From: Burkholderiales bacterium 8X
GTDB lineage: Bacteria; Pseudomonadota; Gammaproteobacteria; Burkholderiales; Burkholderiaceae_C
Reading direction: 5' to 3'
Length of the DNA stretch: 64,000 nucleotides
Assembly (NCBI GenBank): GCA_902506565.1
Contig: LR732703.1
Span: 3,764,256-3,828,255, forward strand
Positions 34,138 through 42,671 of the stretch are shown here, one piece after another; the stretch's first letter is position 1, and every line of letters starts with the position of its first letter. Both the position numbers and the translations under genes were made by a program. The notes under the pieces are model-generated. The model saw only the letters and a list, made by a program, of their open reading frames with translations. It made no database searches and was not told where the DNA came from.

Positions 34138-35585
34138 GTCGGAGTTCCTTCCACCCGCACCTTGCCGTCCGAAACACGCGCATCGCGTGCCTGGCGGGCC
34201 TCGGCCGCGTGCGCGGTCCGATCGGCGGGAATCTTGCCGGCGGCGATGTCGTCGTACCAGAGCTGGTGATGTTCCTTGGCCCAGGTCTCGTCGACATAGC
34301 CCTTCTGCATGGCGGACAGCGCGCCCTTCATGCCGAGCGTGCCGATGTAGATGTGGCCGAGGATGCCGGCCATCATGAACATCGTCGCCACGCCATGGAC
34401 CATGTGCGCGATCTGCATCTCGCCGCGGGTGTAGACGAAGCCAGGCAGCAACCGGTCGAGGAAGAGGCCCGAGCCGATCACGATGCTGCCGAGGAACAGC
34501 AGCACGCCCCAGAAGATCAGCTTCTCGCCGGCATTGAAGCGATGGGTCGGCACGTCCGGCCCGCCGAACAGGCCCCCGGCGCGCCGGAACCACTCGATGT
34601 CGTCGCGGCTCGGCCAGTTGTCGCGGATGAAGGTGAAGATCATGAAGATCGTGGTGACCACGAACAGCGGACCGACGAAATTGTGGATCGTCTTGAGCAC
34701 GTAAGTGAGCGGGCCGAACAACGCACCGCCAAGGATCGGCAACAGGAAGAAGCGGCCGAACGCCATCGTGATGCCCGAGATCGCGAGCGTCACGAAGGCC
34801 GCCGCGTTCGACCAGTGGGTCGCTCGCTCGAAGGGCGTGAAGCGCTCGATCTTGCGGCCGGTCTCGACGCCGTGCAGCCCGATCGGGCCGCGTGCCAGGT
34901 AGTGGATCGCGAGCGCCAGCAAGGTCACGAAGAGCAGCGCCGCACCGTACGGGATGATCCAGTCGTTGCGCACCTGCCGCCAGGCCTCGCCCGCATTGGT
35001 GTAGCGGGAGCCCGGGTACTGCACGAAGGGCTGGATCAGGTTGCCGGCCTCCGGCGCCTGGCTGTGCGGCAGGCTGCTGTAGCCGGTGGCGCCCTGCCCC
35101 ACCTGGCGCCACATCGGCGCGTTGTTGCCCGGCTGCACCTTCATGCGCTCGCCGTTGCTTTGCTTGAGATAGTTCGGGTCGGCGCTCGCCTCGGGCTTGA
35201 CCTCGAAGATGTTCTGGCTGCGGATCGGCCCGGCGGATTGGGTCGCGGCCACGTTGCCGACCGGCGAGCTCGTGGGGGGCTGCGCCGCGGAGCCCATCGG
35301 CGCGGGAGTCGCAGCGACGTTGCCGGCTTCCGGTCCCGTGGTGGCGGCTGCGGTGGCCGCGGCCGGGGCGGGCGCGGTTGCCGAGACGGCGGAGCCCGCA
35401 GGTGTTGCGGCCTCGGTCACCGGGCCTTGCGCCGACGGGTTCGCCGATGGCACGGTGGGCTGCGCGAAGACCGGGGCGCCAACGCAAGCCGCGACCAGCG
35501 CGAGCGCCGCGCCGGCTTTCGTCCAGCGGCGGGAGCGCTGCGGACCGGTCCGATCAGTTCGCCCGGGTGTACTCGTTCTGGCCAT
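34134..35585 (-). CDS. Formate dehydrogenase gamma subunit (cytochrome b)
   Basis: 483-residue membrane subunit of the periplasmic enzyme, carrying hemes b and passing electrons to the quinone pool. A signal-like helix (AGAALALVAACVGAPVFA) is followed by an unusually long Ala/Pro/Thr-rich periplasmic stretch to residue ~150. The cytochrome part has about four membrane segments from ~218; FTPFERATHWSNAAAFV, KTIHNFVGPLF and MVHGVATMFMMAGILGHIYIG supply His ligands. The ATG is inside the end of the upstream lipoprotein gene (32-base overlap); no better start is seen downstream. Confidence 0.92.
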   Translation of the reverse strand: MARTSTPGRTDRTGPQRSRRWTKAGAALALVAACVGAPVFAQPTVPSANPSAQGPVTEAATPAGSAVSATAPAPAAATAAATTGPEAGNVAATPAPMGSAAQPPTSSPVGNVAATQSAGPIRSQNIFEVKPEASADPNYLKQSNGERMKVQPGNNAPMWRQVGQGATGYSSLPHSQAPEAGNLIQPFVQYPGSRYTNAGEAWRQVRNDWIIPYGAALLFVTLLALAIHYLARGPIGLHGVETGRKIERFTPFERATHWSNAAAFVTLAISGITMAFGRFFLLPILGGALFGPLTYVLKTIHNFVGPLFVVTTIFMIFTFIRDNWPSRDDIEWFRRAGGLFGGPDVPTHRFNAGEKLIFWGVLLFLGSIVIGSGLFLDRLLPGFVYTRGEMQIAHMVHGVATMFMMAGILGHIYIGTLGMKGALSAMQKGYVDETWAKEHHQLWYDDIAAGKIPADRTAHAAEARQARDARVSDGKVRVEGTPT

Positions 35586-35805
35586 ACTGCATCCGGTTCT
35601 TGAGCTGTTCCTGCCACGCCTTCTGGTTGCCGGGCTGGTAGCCGGGCGCGGTGAAGGGCGTGCCGCTGTTGGCCTGCACGCCGGTACCGCTCCATGGCGT
35701 GGCGTCGTACTTCACGCCCTGTGCGTTGGTCTGCGGCTTCTCGGTGCAGGCGGCTGCCAGCATCAGGGCCGCGGCGCCGGCGGCGAGCAACAACCCGCGC
35801 TTCAT
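35554..35805 (-). CDS. Small lipoprotein of the formate dehydrogenase operon
   Basis: 83 residues. A lipobox is visible (LMLAAAC, Cys20) after a hydrophobic leader, so it is probably anchored in a membrane facing the periplasm. The mature part, TEKPQTNAQGVKYDATPWSG onwards, is hydrophilic and matches nothing I recognise. Its start overlaps the beta subunit stop by four bases (ATGA), and its end overlaps the gamma subunit start, so it is translated as part of the operon. A role in tethering or assembling the enzyme is possible but unproven. Confidence 0.75.
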   Translation of the reverse strand: MKRGLLLAAGAAALMLAAACTEKPQTNAQGVKYDATPWSGTGVQANSGTPFTAPGYQPGNQKAWQEQLKNRMQYGQNEYTRAN

Positions 35806-36467
35806 CGCGTCACTCCGGTCGTTCCGCTCGTTCCGTTCGTTCCGCTCGCCGCGCCGTTCGCCGCGTTCGGGGTGCCGGCCTGCTGCGAGCCGTAGGCCGT
35901 GCCCCAGCCCCAGACCTCGGCGCCCTTGCCGCGCTGCACGACCCGGGTGCGGAAGATGTCGGACACCACGTCGCCGTCGCCGGCGAGCAGGGCCTTGGTC
36001 GAGCACATCTCGGCGCAGGCCGGAAGCTTGCCCTCGGCGAGACGGTTGCGGCCGTACTTCTCGAACTCGGCCTGCGAGCCGTTGGCCTCGGGGCCGCCGG
36101 CGCAGAAGGTGCACTTGTCCATCTTGCCGCGCGCGCCGAAGGTGCCCTGCGCTGGGAACTGCGGCGCACCGAACGGGCAGGCGTAGGAGCAGTAGCCGCA
36201 GCCGATGCAGACATCCTTGTCGTGCAGCACCACGCCCTCTTCGGTGCGATAGAAGCATTGCACCGGGCACACCGCCATGCAGGGCGCATCGGAGCAATGC
36301 ATGCAGGCCACCGAGATCGATTTCTCGCCCGGCACGCCGTCGTTGAGGGTGACCACGCGGCGGCGATTCACGCCCCAGGGCACCTCGTTCTCGTTCTTGC
36401 ATGCGGTGACGCAGCCGTTGCATTCGATGCAGCGCTCGGCGTCGCAGACGAACTTCATTCTTGCCAT
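35802..36467 (-). CDS. fdh3B: Formate dehydrogenase FDH3-type beta subunit (4Fe-4S)
   Basis: 221-residue electron-transfer subunit with four [4Fe-4S] clusters. Cys motifs: CIECNGCVTACKNE (~13-26), CMHCSDAPCMAVCP (~55-68), CIGCGYCSYACPFG (~87-100) and CTFCAGG (~119-125) with later CAEMC. The C-terminal tail is a low-complexity Gly/Thr/Asn run encoded by three 9-base repeats. It lies 19 bases downstream of the alpha subunit and transfers electrons to the cytochrome b subunit. ATG at 36467 is used; MKFVCD at 36458 is an equally good start. Confidence 0.95.
   Translation of the reverse strand: MARMKFVCDAERCIECNGCVTACKNENEVPWGVNRRRVVTLNDGVPGEKSISVACMHCSDAPCMAVCPVQCFYRTEEGVVLHDKDVCIGCGYCSYACPFGAPQFPAQGTFGARGKMDKCTFCAGGPEANGSQAEFEKYGRNRLAEGKLPACAEMCSTKALLAGDGDVVSDIFRTRVVQRGKGAEVWGWGTAYGSQQAGTPNAANGAASGTNGTSGTTGVTR
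35821..35847. repeat. 9-base tandem repeat in beta subunit gene
   Basis: Three copies, GTTCCGCTC, GTTCCGTTC, GTTCCGCTC, in frame in the C-terminal tail of the beta subunit gene. Confidence 0.8.
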
Positions 36468-36486
36468 GGTGGGATCCTGCCTGTCT

Positions 36487-39400
36487 TTATGCTTTTTCGA
36501 TGTTGCAGACCGTGCTCTTGGTCTCTTGCATCATCGTGACGCTGTCGTAGCCGTAGGTGGTGGCGGTGTTGATCGCCTCGCCGCGCACCACCGGCGCCGC
36601 GCCATTCGGGTAGTAGGCCAGCATGTCCTGCCCCTGCCAGCGGCCCGAGAAGTGGAAGGGCATGAACACGGTGTCGGGCGCGACCCGCTCGGTGACCAGC
36701 GCCTGCACGTTGAGGCGCGCGCCGGTCGGCGTGCTGACCCAGGCGCGCTCGCCGTTGCGGATGTTCTTCGCGGCCGCGACCTTCGGGTTGATCTCGATGA
36801 ACATCTCCTGCTGCAGCTCGGCCAGCCACGGGTTCGAGCGAGTCTCTTCGCCGCCGCCCTCGTACTCGACCAGGCGGCCCGAGGTCATCACGAACGGGAA
36901 CTTCTCGGCGACCTTGTCCGCGATGTTCTTCTGCTGCACGGTCTTGTAGAGCGTCGGCAGGCGCCAGAACGCCATCTTGTCGTCGTGCGTCGGGTACTTG
37001 GCCATCAGGTCGGGCCGGTTGCCGTAGAGCGGCTCGCGGTGCTGCGGAATGCCGTCCGGGAAGTTCCACACCACCGCCCTCGCCTTGGCATTGCCGAAGG
37101 GATGGCAGCCATGGTTCTTCATGAAGACGCGGATCATGCCGCCCGAGTTGTCGGTCTTCCAGTTCTTGCCTTCGGCCTTCTGCTTCTCGGCGTCGGTGAG
37201 TTCGTCCCACCAGCCGAGCTTCTTGAGCAGCAGGTGGTCGAGCTCCGGATAGCCGGTGGTGATGTCGGCACCGACCGAATGCGAGCCGTCCTCGGCCAGC
37301 AGGTTCTTGCCGTCCCGCTCGACGCCGAAGTTCGCGCGGAAGTTGCCGCCGCCGTCCATCACGTGCTTGGAGGTGTCGTACAGGTTGGCGCTGCCCGGAT
37401 GCTTGAACTCGGGCGTGCCCCAGCAGGGCCACGGCAGGCCGTAGTAGTCGCCGGTCAGGTCGTAGCCGTTGACCTTGTCCTTGCCCGCCTTGGCGCGGAG
37501 CGTGACCACGTCGAAAGCGTTCATGTTGCGCATGTGCGCCTGCAGCCGCTCGGGACTCTGGCCGGTGTAGCCGATGGTCCAGACGCAGCGGTTGATCTCG
37601 CGCAGGATGTCGTCGATGAAGGGCTCGTCCATGCCCTTGACCTTGACCATCTTGTAGTTCTTGCTCAGCTCCTTGCCGAAGCCGAGCCGGTCGGCGAACT
37701 GCTGCATGATCATGTGGTCGCTGCGGCTCTCCCAGAGCGGCTCGATCACCTTCTCGCGCCACTGCAGCGAGCGGTTGGACGCCGTGACCGAACCGCTGGT
37801 CTCGAACTGCGTGCAGGCCGGCAGCAGGTACACCGCGCGGTTCGGGTTCTGGTCTTCGGGCCGGCCCGGCATCGCCGCCATGGCCGCGGTCGCCGACGGA
37901 TACGGGTCGACCACCACCAGGAGATCGAGCTTGTCCATCGCCCGCTTCATCTCGATGCCGCGGGTCTGCGAGTTGGGCGCGTGGCCCCAGTACACCACCC
38001 CTCGCAGGTTGCTGTCCTGGTCGATCATCTCGTTCTTCTCGAGCACGCCGTCGATCCAGCGCGAGACCGTGATGCCGGGCTTGGTCATCATCGCGGGCGA
38101 TGCGAAGCGGCCCTTGATCCAGTCGTAGTCGACGCCCCACGCATTCGCGAAATGCCGCCACGAACCGTCCGCCAGGCCGTAGTAGCCCGGCAGCGAATCC
38201 GGGTTGGGGCCGACGTCGGTCGCGCCCTGCACGTTGTCGTGGCCGCGGAAGATGTTGGCGCCGCCGCCGCTCTGCCCGATGTTGCCGAGCGCCAGCTGCA
38301 GGATGCACGAGGCCCGCACGATCGCGTTGCCGATGGTGTGCTGGGTCTGGCCCATGCACCACACGATGGTGCCGGGACGGTTCTCGTTCAGCCAGGTCGC
38401 CACCTTGAGCACCTGCGCCTCGGGCACGCCGCAGGCCTCCTCGACCTTGTCCGGCGTCCACTTGGCCATCACGTCGGCGCGCACTTCCTCCATGCCGTAG
38501 ACGCGGTCGTTGATGTACTTCTTGTCTTCCCAGCCGTTCTTGAAGATGTGGTGCAGGATGCCGAACAGGAACGGAATGTCCGAGCCCGAGCGGATGCGCA
38601 CGTATTCGTCCGCCTTGGCCGCCGTGCGCGTGAAGCGCGGGTCGACCACGATCATCTTGCAGCCCTTCTCCTTGGCATGCAGCATGTGCAGCATGCTCAC
38701 CGGATGGGCCTCGGCCGCGTTCGAGCCGATGTAGAGCGCCACCTTGGCGTTACGCATGTCGTTGTACGAATTGGTCATGGCGCCGTAGCCCCATGTGTTC
38801 GCGACGCCGGCGACGGTGGTGGAGTGGCAGATGCGGGCCTGGTGGTCGCAGTTGTTGCTTCCGAAGAAGCTCACGAACTTGCGCATCAGGTAGGCCTGCT
38901 CGTTGCTGTGCTTGCTCGAGCCGATCCAGTAGACCGAATCCGGGCCGCTGGCCTTGCGAAGGTCCTGCAGGCGGGCCGTGATCTCGGTGAGCGCCGTGTC
39001 CCAGCTGATGCGCTCGTACTTGCCGTTGACCAGCTTCATCGGATAGCGCAGCCGGTATTCGCCGTGCCCGTGCTCACGCAACGCCGCGCCCTTGGCGCAA
39101 TGCGCGCCGAGGTTGATCGGCGAATCGAACACCGGCTCCTGCCGAACCCACACGCCGTTCTCGACCACCGCGTCCGATGCGCAGCCGACCGAGCAATGCG
39201 AGCACACGGTGCGCTTGACCTCGATCTTGCCGGCACCGATGGCGGCCGGACGGCCCTCGGTCGCAGCCTGGCTCTTGCGGACCAGCGTGAGCTGCGTGGC
39301 CGCCAGGCCGACACCGACGCCCAGGCCCGAGCGCCGCAGGAAGGAACGCCGGTCCATGGTGGGCAGCGCATGGGCGAGGCCGCGGCGGAGGCTCTGCACG

Positions 39401-39531
39401 AAGGGTGTGGAAGCGCGGCCTGCCGTCGCGGGCGATGCCGCAGAAGCTGCAGTCGCTGCAGTCGCTGCAGTCGCTGCAGGGTCGTTGGAAGCAGCCGAAC
39501 GGCTAGTGGATGTCTTGCGGGTCAGCAACAT
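36487..39531 (-). CDS. Formate dehydrogenase alpha subunit (periplasmic, Mo/W-bis-MGD, Tat-exported)
   Basis: 1014-residue catalytic subunit of an FdnG/FDH3-type enzyme oxidising formate to CO2. The twin-arginine signal DRRSFLRRSGLG is at ~60-71, unusually far from the start because of a ~55-residue N-terminal extension with an in-frame Ala/Thr repeat. The [4Fe-4S] ligands are Cys110, 113, 117 and 145 (CSHCSVGC, GAHCAKGA). The active-site ligand is Cys235 in ARICHSTTV, encoded by an ordinary TGC codon, so no selenocysteine is used. Downstream are conserved TRTAAKADEYVRIRSGSD and WGHAPNSQTRG. It is followed by beta, lipoprotein and gamma genes. Confidence 0.96.
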   Translation of the reverse strand: MLLTRKTSTSRSAASNDPAATAATAATAASAASPATAGRASTPFVQSLRRGLAHALPTMDRRSFLRRSGLGVGVGLAATQLTLVRKSQAATEGRPAAIGAGKIEVKRTVCSHCSVGCASDAVVENGVWVRQEPVFDSPINLGAHCAKGAALREHGHGEYRLRYPMKLVNGKYERISWDTALTEITARLQDLRKASGPDSVYWIGSSKHSNEQAYLMRKFVSFFGSNNCDHQARICHSTTVAGVANTWGYGAMTNSYNDMRNAKVALYIGSNAAEAHPVSMLHMLHAKEKGCKMIVVDPRFTRTAAKADEYVRIRSGSDIPFLFGILHHIFKNGWEDKKYINDRVYGMEEVRADVMAKWTPDKVEEACGVPEAQVLKVATWLNENRPGTIVWCMGQTQHTIGNAIVRASCILQLALGNIGQSGGGANIFRGHDNVQGATDVGPNPDSLPGYYGLADGSWRHFANAWGVDYDWIKGRFASPAMMTKPGITVSRWIDGVLEKNEMIDQDSNLRGVVYWGHAPNSQTRGIEMKRAMDKLDLLVVVDPYPSATAAMAAMPGRPEDQNPNRAVYLLPACTQFETSGSVTASNRSLQWREKVIEPLWESRSDHMIMQQFADRLGFGKELSKNYKMVKVKGMDEPFIDDILREINRCVWTIGYTGQSPERLQAHMRNMNAFDVVTLRAKAGKDKVNGYDLTGDYYGLPWPCWGTPEFKHPGSANLYDTSKHVMDGGGNFRANFGVERDGKNLLAEDGSHSVGADITTGYPELDHLLLKKLGWWDELTDAEKQKAEGKNWKTDNSGGMIRVFMKNHGCHPFGNAKARAVVWNFPDGIPQHREPLYGNRPDLMAKYPTHDDKMAFWRLPTLYKTVQQKNIADKVAEKFPFVMTSGRLVEYEGGGEETRSNPWLAELQQEMFIEINPKVAAAKNIRNGERAWVSTPTGARLNVQALVTERVAPDTVFMPFHFSGRWQGQDMLAYYPNGAAPVVRGEAINTATTYGYDSVTMMQETKSTVCNIEKA
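39446..39479. repeat. 9-base tandem repeat in alpha subunit gene
   Basis: 3.7 perfect copies of GCTGCAGTC inside the 5' part of the alpha subunit gene, read on the minus strand as the Ala-Thr-Ala run before the Tat signal. Confidence 0.9.
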
Positions 39532-39541
39532 GCGTGGGTCC

Positions 39542-39811
39542 TCAGGTCGAGGTGGTCTTGTAGTAGCGCTTGACGTGCTCGCTGAGCGAATAGCCGCCGC
39601 CTTTTTCGGGTGGTGGCGCGGCGGCGGGCACGGCAGCTTCGGGCGGCGCATCGACGATTCGCGGCAGCGCGGTAACGGCGGCTGCGGCAGCGCCCATGGT
39701 GGCGGCACCGACGAAGAACCGGCGCCGCGAAGCGGGTTCGCCACTCGTCGCGACGGCCTTCGTGGCGGCCGGGTCGACGGCCTTCGGGGAAGCAGGAAAA
39801 CGGTCCTTCAT
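39542..39811 (-). CDS. Formate dehydrogenase region Tat-target protein
   Basis: 89-residue protein of the family found only next to formate dehydrogenases (TIGR02811-type). A twin-arginine signal is visible (SRRRFFVGAATMG), and the C-terminus ends with LSEHVKRYYKTT, the other hallmark. The middle is Ala/Pro-rich. It lies 10 bases upstream of the alpha subunit start and is probably co-transcribed with it. It may be exported with the catalytic subunit; its precise role is not known. Start at MKDRFPA; an ATG six codons upstream is less likely. Confidence 0.85.
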   Translation of the reverse strand: MKDRFPASPKAVDPAATKAVATSGEPASRRRFFVGAATMGAAAAAVTALPRIVDAPPEAAVPAAAPPPEKGGGYSLSEHVKRYYKTTST

Positions 39812-39909
39812 CGGGCACTCCAGGAACAAAGGCTGTTGCTTAGATATGAAACCAATTGCATAACTTAATCTACTAGTTCAGACCCTGATGGATGAGCGCT
39901 GCACTCGAC
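39812..39909 (-). promoter_or_regulatory. AT-rich promoter region of formate dehydrogenase structural genes
   Basis: The 98-base gap between the TorD-like gene and the Tat-target gene is strikingly AT-rich for this genome (ATATGAAACCAATTGCATAA on the plus strand). On the minus strand it contains CATATC and TTAAGTTATG segments suited to a -10 region. A separate promoter for the structural genes is likely; no regulator site could be named. Confidence 0.35.
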
Positions 39910-40524
39910 TCAGTCCAGCATGTCGAAGCCCTGGGCCTCGACTTCGGCAAACGCACGCGTAAAGCTTGCGAGCACCGCATAGAAGCGCGCGGACGGATGC
40001 TGCTGCACCGCATCGCACATGGCGGGCAGCCACGGCTGCAGGTGCACCGAAAAGAACTCGCGTTGCCGCGCCAGGTGGGCGACCGCCACGTCGTCTGACG
40101 CGATCAGGTAGCGCATCACCTCGCACAGGAAGGCGACATGGTCCTCCGACTCGCTCATCGCATCGTCGCGAGCGAGTCCGAGGCGGGCGAGCTCGCCGCG
40201 CAATTGCGCGAGCGGCTTGTCATTGAGAAAGCCGCTCAGGTAGTGCGAGCCGAACAGGTAGACCTCGGGCTTGCCGATGCCGCCGAAGAGCGCGTCGTAC
40301 TCGGCGCGCAGGGCCGGCAGGTCGGTGCCGCGAGCAGCGCCGACCAGCTGGCGCCAGGGCTCCTCGAGAAACGCGCCGGGCGCCGGTGCCTCGGTCGGGG
40401 CCACTGCGAAGGCCTGCAGCAGCTCGGCATCGGGCGCCGCATACCAGAGGCGCGCCAGCAGGCCGTAGACCTCGGCTCGCGCGACCTCTTCGTCCAGCGC
40501 GGAAGACGTGGGGACGAAGCTCAT
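39910..40524 (-). CDS. TorD/DmsD family molecular chaperone
   Basis: 204-residue all-helical cytoplasmic chaperone for a Tat-exported molybdoenzyme. Recognised from the N-terminal RAEVYGLLARLWYAAPDAEL, EYDALFGGIGKPEVYLFGSHY, and EDHVAFLCEVMRYLI, the E-x-x-D-H region of the TorD family. It probably binds the Tat signal of the alpha subunit until the cofactor is inserted. Its start overlaps the polyferredoxin gene stop by four bases. Confidence 0.9.
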   Translation of the reverse strand: MSFVPTSSALDEEVARAEVYGLLARLWYAAPDAELLQAFAVAPTEAPAPGAFLEEPWRQLVGAARGTDLPALRAEYDALFGGIGKPEVYLFGSHYLSGFLNDKPLAQLRGELARLGLARDDAMSESEDHVAFLCEVMRYLIASDDVAVAHLARQREFFSVHLQPWLPAMCDAVQQHPSARFYAVLASFTRAFAEVEAQGFDMLD

Positions 40525-42671
40525 AGCGTGGTGATCTTGAGTTCGTTCGAAGCGCTGTAGAGATCGATGACCCGGCAGTCGCTGCACATCTTGAGCCGCT
40601 CCAGCGCCTCGCCCTGGAACATTGCATGCCCGGCCAGCTTGCCGAGCATCGCCTCGATCGCCTTCTGCGTGCCGAAGGGTTTGCTGCACCGGATGCAGCT
40701 CCACGGGCGCGCCTCGTTCAGCACCACCGGCTGGCGACGCTCGGGCGCCGCCAGGTAGCGGGGCACCAGCGAGATCGCGTTCTCGGGGCAAGTGCTGTCG
40801 CACAGGCCGCACTGCACGCAGTTCTTCTCGATGAAGCGCAGCTGCGGTGCGTTCGGGTTGTCCTGCAGGGCAGAAGACGGACAGGCGCTCACGCAGGCCA
40901 GGCACAGCGTGCAGCGATCCTTGTCGACCTCGATGCCGCCGAAGGGCGAACCGGCGGGCAGCGGTATGGCGAGCATGGCGGGGGCGGCTGCAGGATTCGC
41001 GACGCCTGCGCCTGCATCGGCCAGGATCGGCGATGCCGCCACCAGGTGATCGATCGCGATTTCGAGCGTGTTGCGCTTCTCGCCGGCCACCGCAAAGCGA
41101 GCGGGCGTCTGCGGCACCCGTTGGCGAGTGCCGGAGCCTTGCGCCAGCGCAGCATCGAGCGCCGCAGGCGTCGACGCCGCGACCAGCCGGAAGTGCGTTC
41201 CGGTATACCCCAGGCCAAGCAACAGGGCCTGGGCGATGTCCATCTGCTTCTTCAATGCATCGACGTATGCCGGCGCTTCGTCCCCGGTGCACAGCACCAC
41301 GACCTGGGTCGTGCCGAATGCAATCGCGCTGAGCCAGAGGTCGATGCCGGTGCTCGCGGCATGCCAGAGCGCCACCGGGATCACGTTCGCCGGAACGCCG
41401 TGCGCCTTGCCGAGCTGTGCATCTCGCCCGAGCCCTTCGACCAGCCGCCGGCCGCTTTCCTCGCTGTGCAACAGCAGCACGGCATCGCGCCCGCCGGCCT
41501 TGGCGTAGGTGGAAAGCAGCGTGCGCAACTTGAGGCCCTGGTCGGGCGCGCGCGGATAGGTGTAGCCCAGCGCGCCGGTGGGGCAGACGGTGGTGCAGGC
41601 GCCGCAGCCCACGCACAGGTTCGGATTGACCACGATGCGCTGCCGCGCCTTGTCGCTGGTCACGGCATGGGCCGAGCAGACCTCGATGCAGGCGTTGCAT
41701 CCGACCTGCTCGTTGCGGCTGTGCGCGCAGAGCTTCTGCTTGTAGTCGAAGAACTTCGGCTTCTCGAACTCGCCCACCAGATCGCGCAGGCCCAGGAGCG
41801 TCTTGAGTCCGGCCGGCTGGGCCAATCCGCCGGCAAGGTGGAAGTAGCCTTGCGGCGGCGCATGCCAGTCGATCAACGGCGACCTGCCGAGATCGAGCAC
41901 CAGGTCGAATTCGGCATCGAAGCTTGCAGGCCGACGCTGGAAGTCGATGGCGCCGGCCGCGGTGCAGGCACGCTCGCAGTCGCGGTGGCTGCTGCACTTG
42001 CCGAGGTCGATCTGGTAGTCGAGGCCGATCGCACCCTCGGGGCAGGCCGAGATGCAGGCATTGCAGCGGGTGCAGAGATCGAGATCGATCGGGTTGTCCT
42101 GCGTCCAGTTCAGCTTGAAGGCACCGAGCCAGCCTTCGATGCGGTCGATGCGGCCGGCCAGCACGGGCCACCGACGTTCTTGCGTGCCGCCCGCAACATC
42201 GGCGCCGTCGCCCGCACCTCGCGTGAAGAGCGTCACCTCGAGCGAGTCGCCCAGCAGCTCGGCGGCCCGCTCGGCTTCGCGCAACGGGCCGACGATCAGC
42301 AGCCGGCCCTGGCTGCGATAGCTGACGCTCGCGACCGGCGCCGCCTCCGGCAGGTTGGCGGCAGCCAGCAAGGCCGCGATCTTGGGCGACGCCGATTTCG
42401 CGTCGCGGCTCCAGCCACCGGTTTCGCGAATGTTGACGAAGCGAACGACCGCGCTGGTCGCGGCGGCCTCGGCCAGCTCGCCGAAGAGACGCTGCTCCTG
42501 CGTGCAGGCCACCACCACCTCGGCGCCATCGACCAGTGCCTGCTGGAATGCGGGCGCTTCGCGCCGGCAGAGGGAAGAGTGAAGCGGAAGGGTCTCAGCC
42601 AGCGCGGCCCCGAGGGTCCGGGGCTCGAGCGGCATGGTCTGGTTGCAGTCGCAGATCAGGGTCGTTGTCAT
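40521..42671 (-). CDS. Polyferredoxin (multiple 4Fe-4S domains) of formate dehydrogenase cluster
   Basis: 716-residue cytoplasmic iron-sulfur protein. It starts TLICDCNQTM and contains CTRCNACISACP (~199-210), CSSHRDCERAC, CNACIEVC, CVGCGACTTVCP (~355-366), CTLCLACVSACP (~585-596), CVQCGLCDSTCP (~618-629) and late CIRC and CSDC pairs, so five or more [4Fe-4S] clusters can be expected. No membrane helix or signal. Homologues sit beside FDH3-type genes with DUF3305/DUF3306, and a role in electron transfer or maturation is inferred from context only. The start overlaps the DUF3306 gene by 77 bases; MTTTLICDC is preferred because the family begins this way. Confidence 0.88.
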   Translation of the reverse strand: MTTTLICDCNQTMPLEPRTLGAALAETLPLHSSLCRREAPAFQQALVDGAEVVVACTQEQRLFGELAEAAATSAVVRFVNIRETGGWSRDAKSASPKIAALLAAANLPEAAPVASVSYRSQGRLLIVGPLREAERAAELLGDSLEVTLFTRGAGDGADVAGGTQERRWPVLAGRIDRIEGWLGAFKLNWTQDNPIDLDLCTRCNACISACPEGAIGLDYQIDLGKCSSHRDCERACTAAGAIDFQRRPASFDAEFDLVLDLGRSPLIDWHAPPQGYFHLAGGLAQPAGLKTLLGLRDLVGEFEKPKFFDYKQKLCAHSRNEQVGCNACIEVCSAHAVTSDKARQRIVVNPNLCVGCGACTTVCPTGALGYTYPRAPDQGLKLRTLLSTYAKAGGRDAVLLLHSEESGRRLVEGLGRDAQLGKAHGVPANVIPVALWHAASTGIDLWLSAIAFGTTQVVVLCTGDEAPAYVDALKKQMDIAQALLLGLGYTGTHFRLVAASTPAALDAALAQGSGTRQRVPQTPARFAVAGEKRNTLEIAIDHLVAASPILADAGAGVANPAAAPAMLAIPLPAGSPFGGIEVDKDRCTLCLACVSACPSSALQDNPNAPQLRFIEKNCVQCGLCDSTCPENAISLVPRYLAAPERRQPVVLNEARPWSCIRCSKPFGTQKAIEAMLGKLAGHAMFQGEALERLKMCSDCRVIDLYSASNELKITTL

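Noticed and set aside
34134..35585. Frameshift between the lipoprotein and gamma subunit genes because of the 32-base overlap
   Set aside because: Both proteins are complete and have sensible termini; overlaps are common in this operon.
39446..39479. CRISPR-like or mobile repeat
   Set aside because: Units of nine bases without spacers, in frame in a coding region; it is a simple coding microsatellite.
36487..39531. Selenocysteine-containing formate dehydrogenase
   Set aside because: The active-site codon is TGC (Cys235), not TGA, and the frame is uninterrupted; no SECIS or selenium genes are seen.
36277..39573. Plus-strand open frame opposite the formate dehydrogenase alpha gene
   Set aside because: Its Val/His/Arg/Leu-rich composition is what the complement of GC-rich codons gives; no domain is seen.
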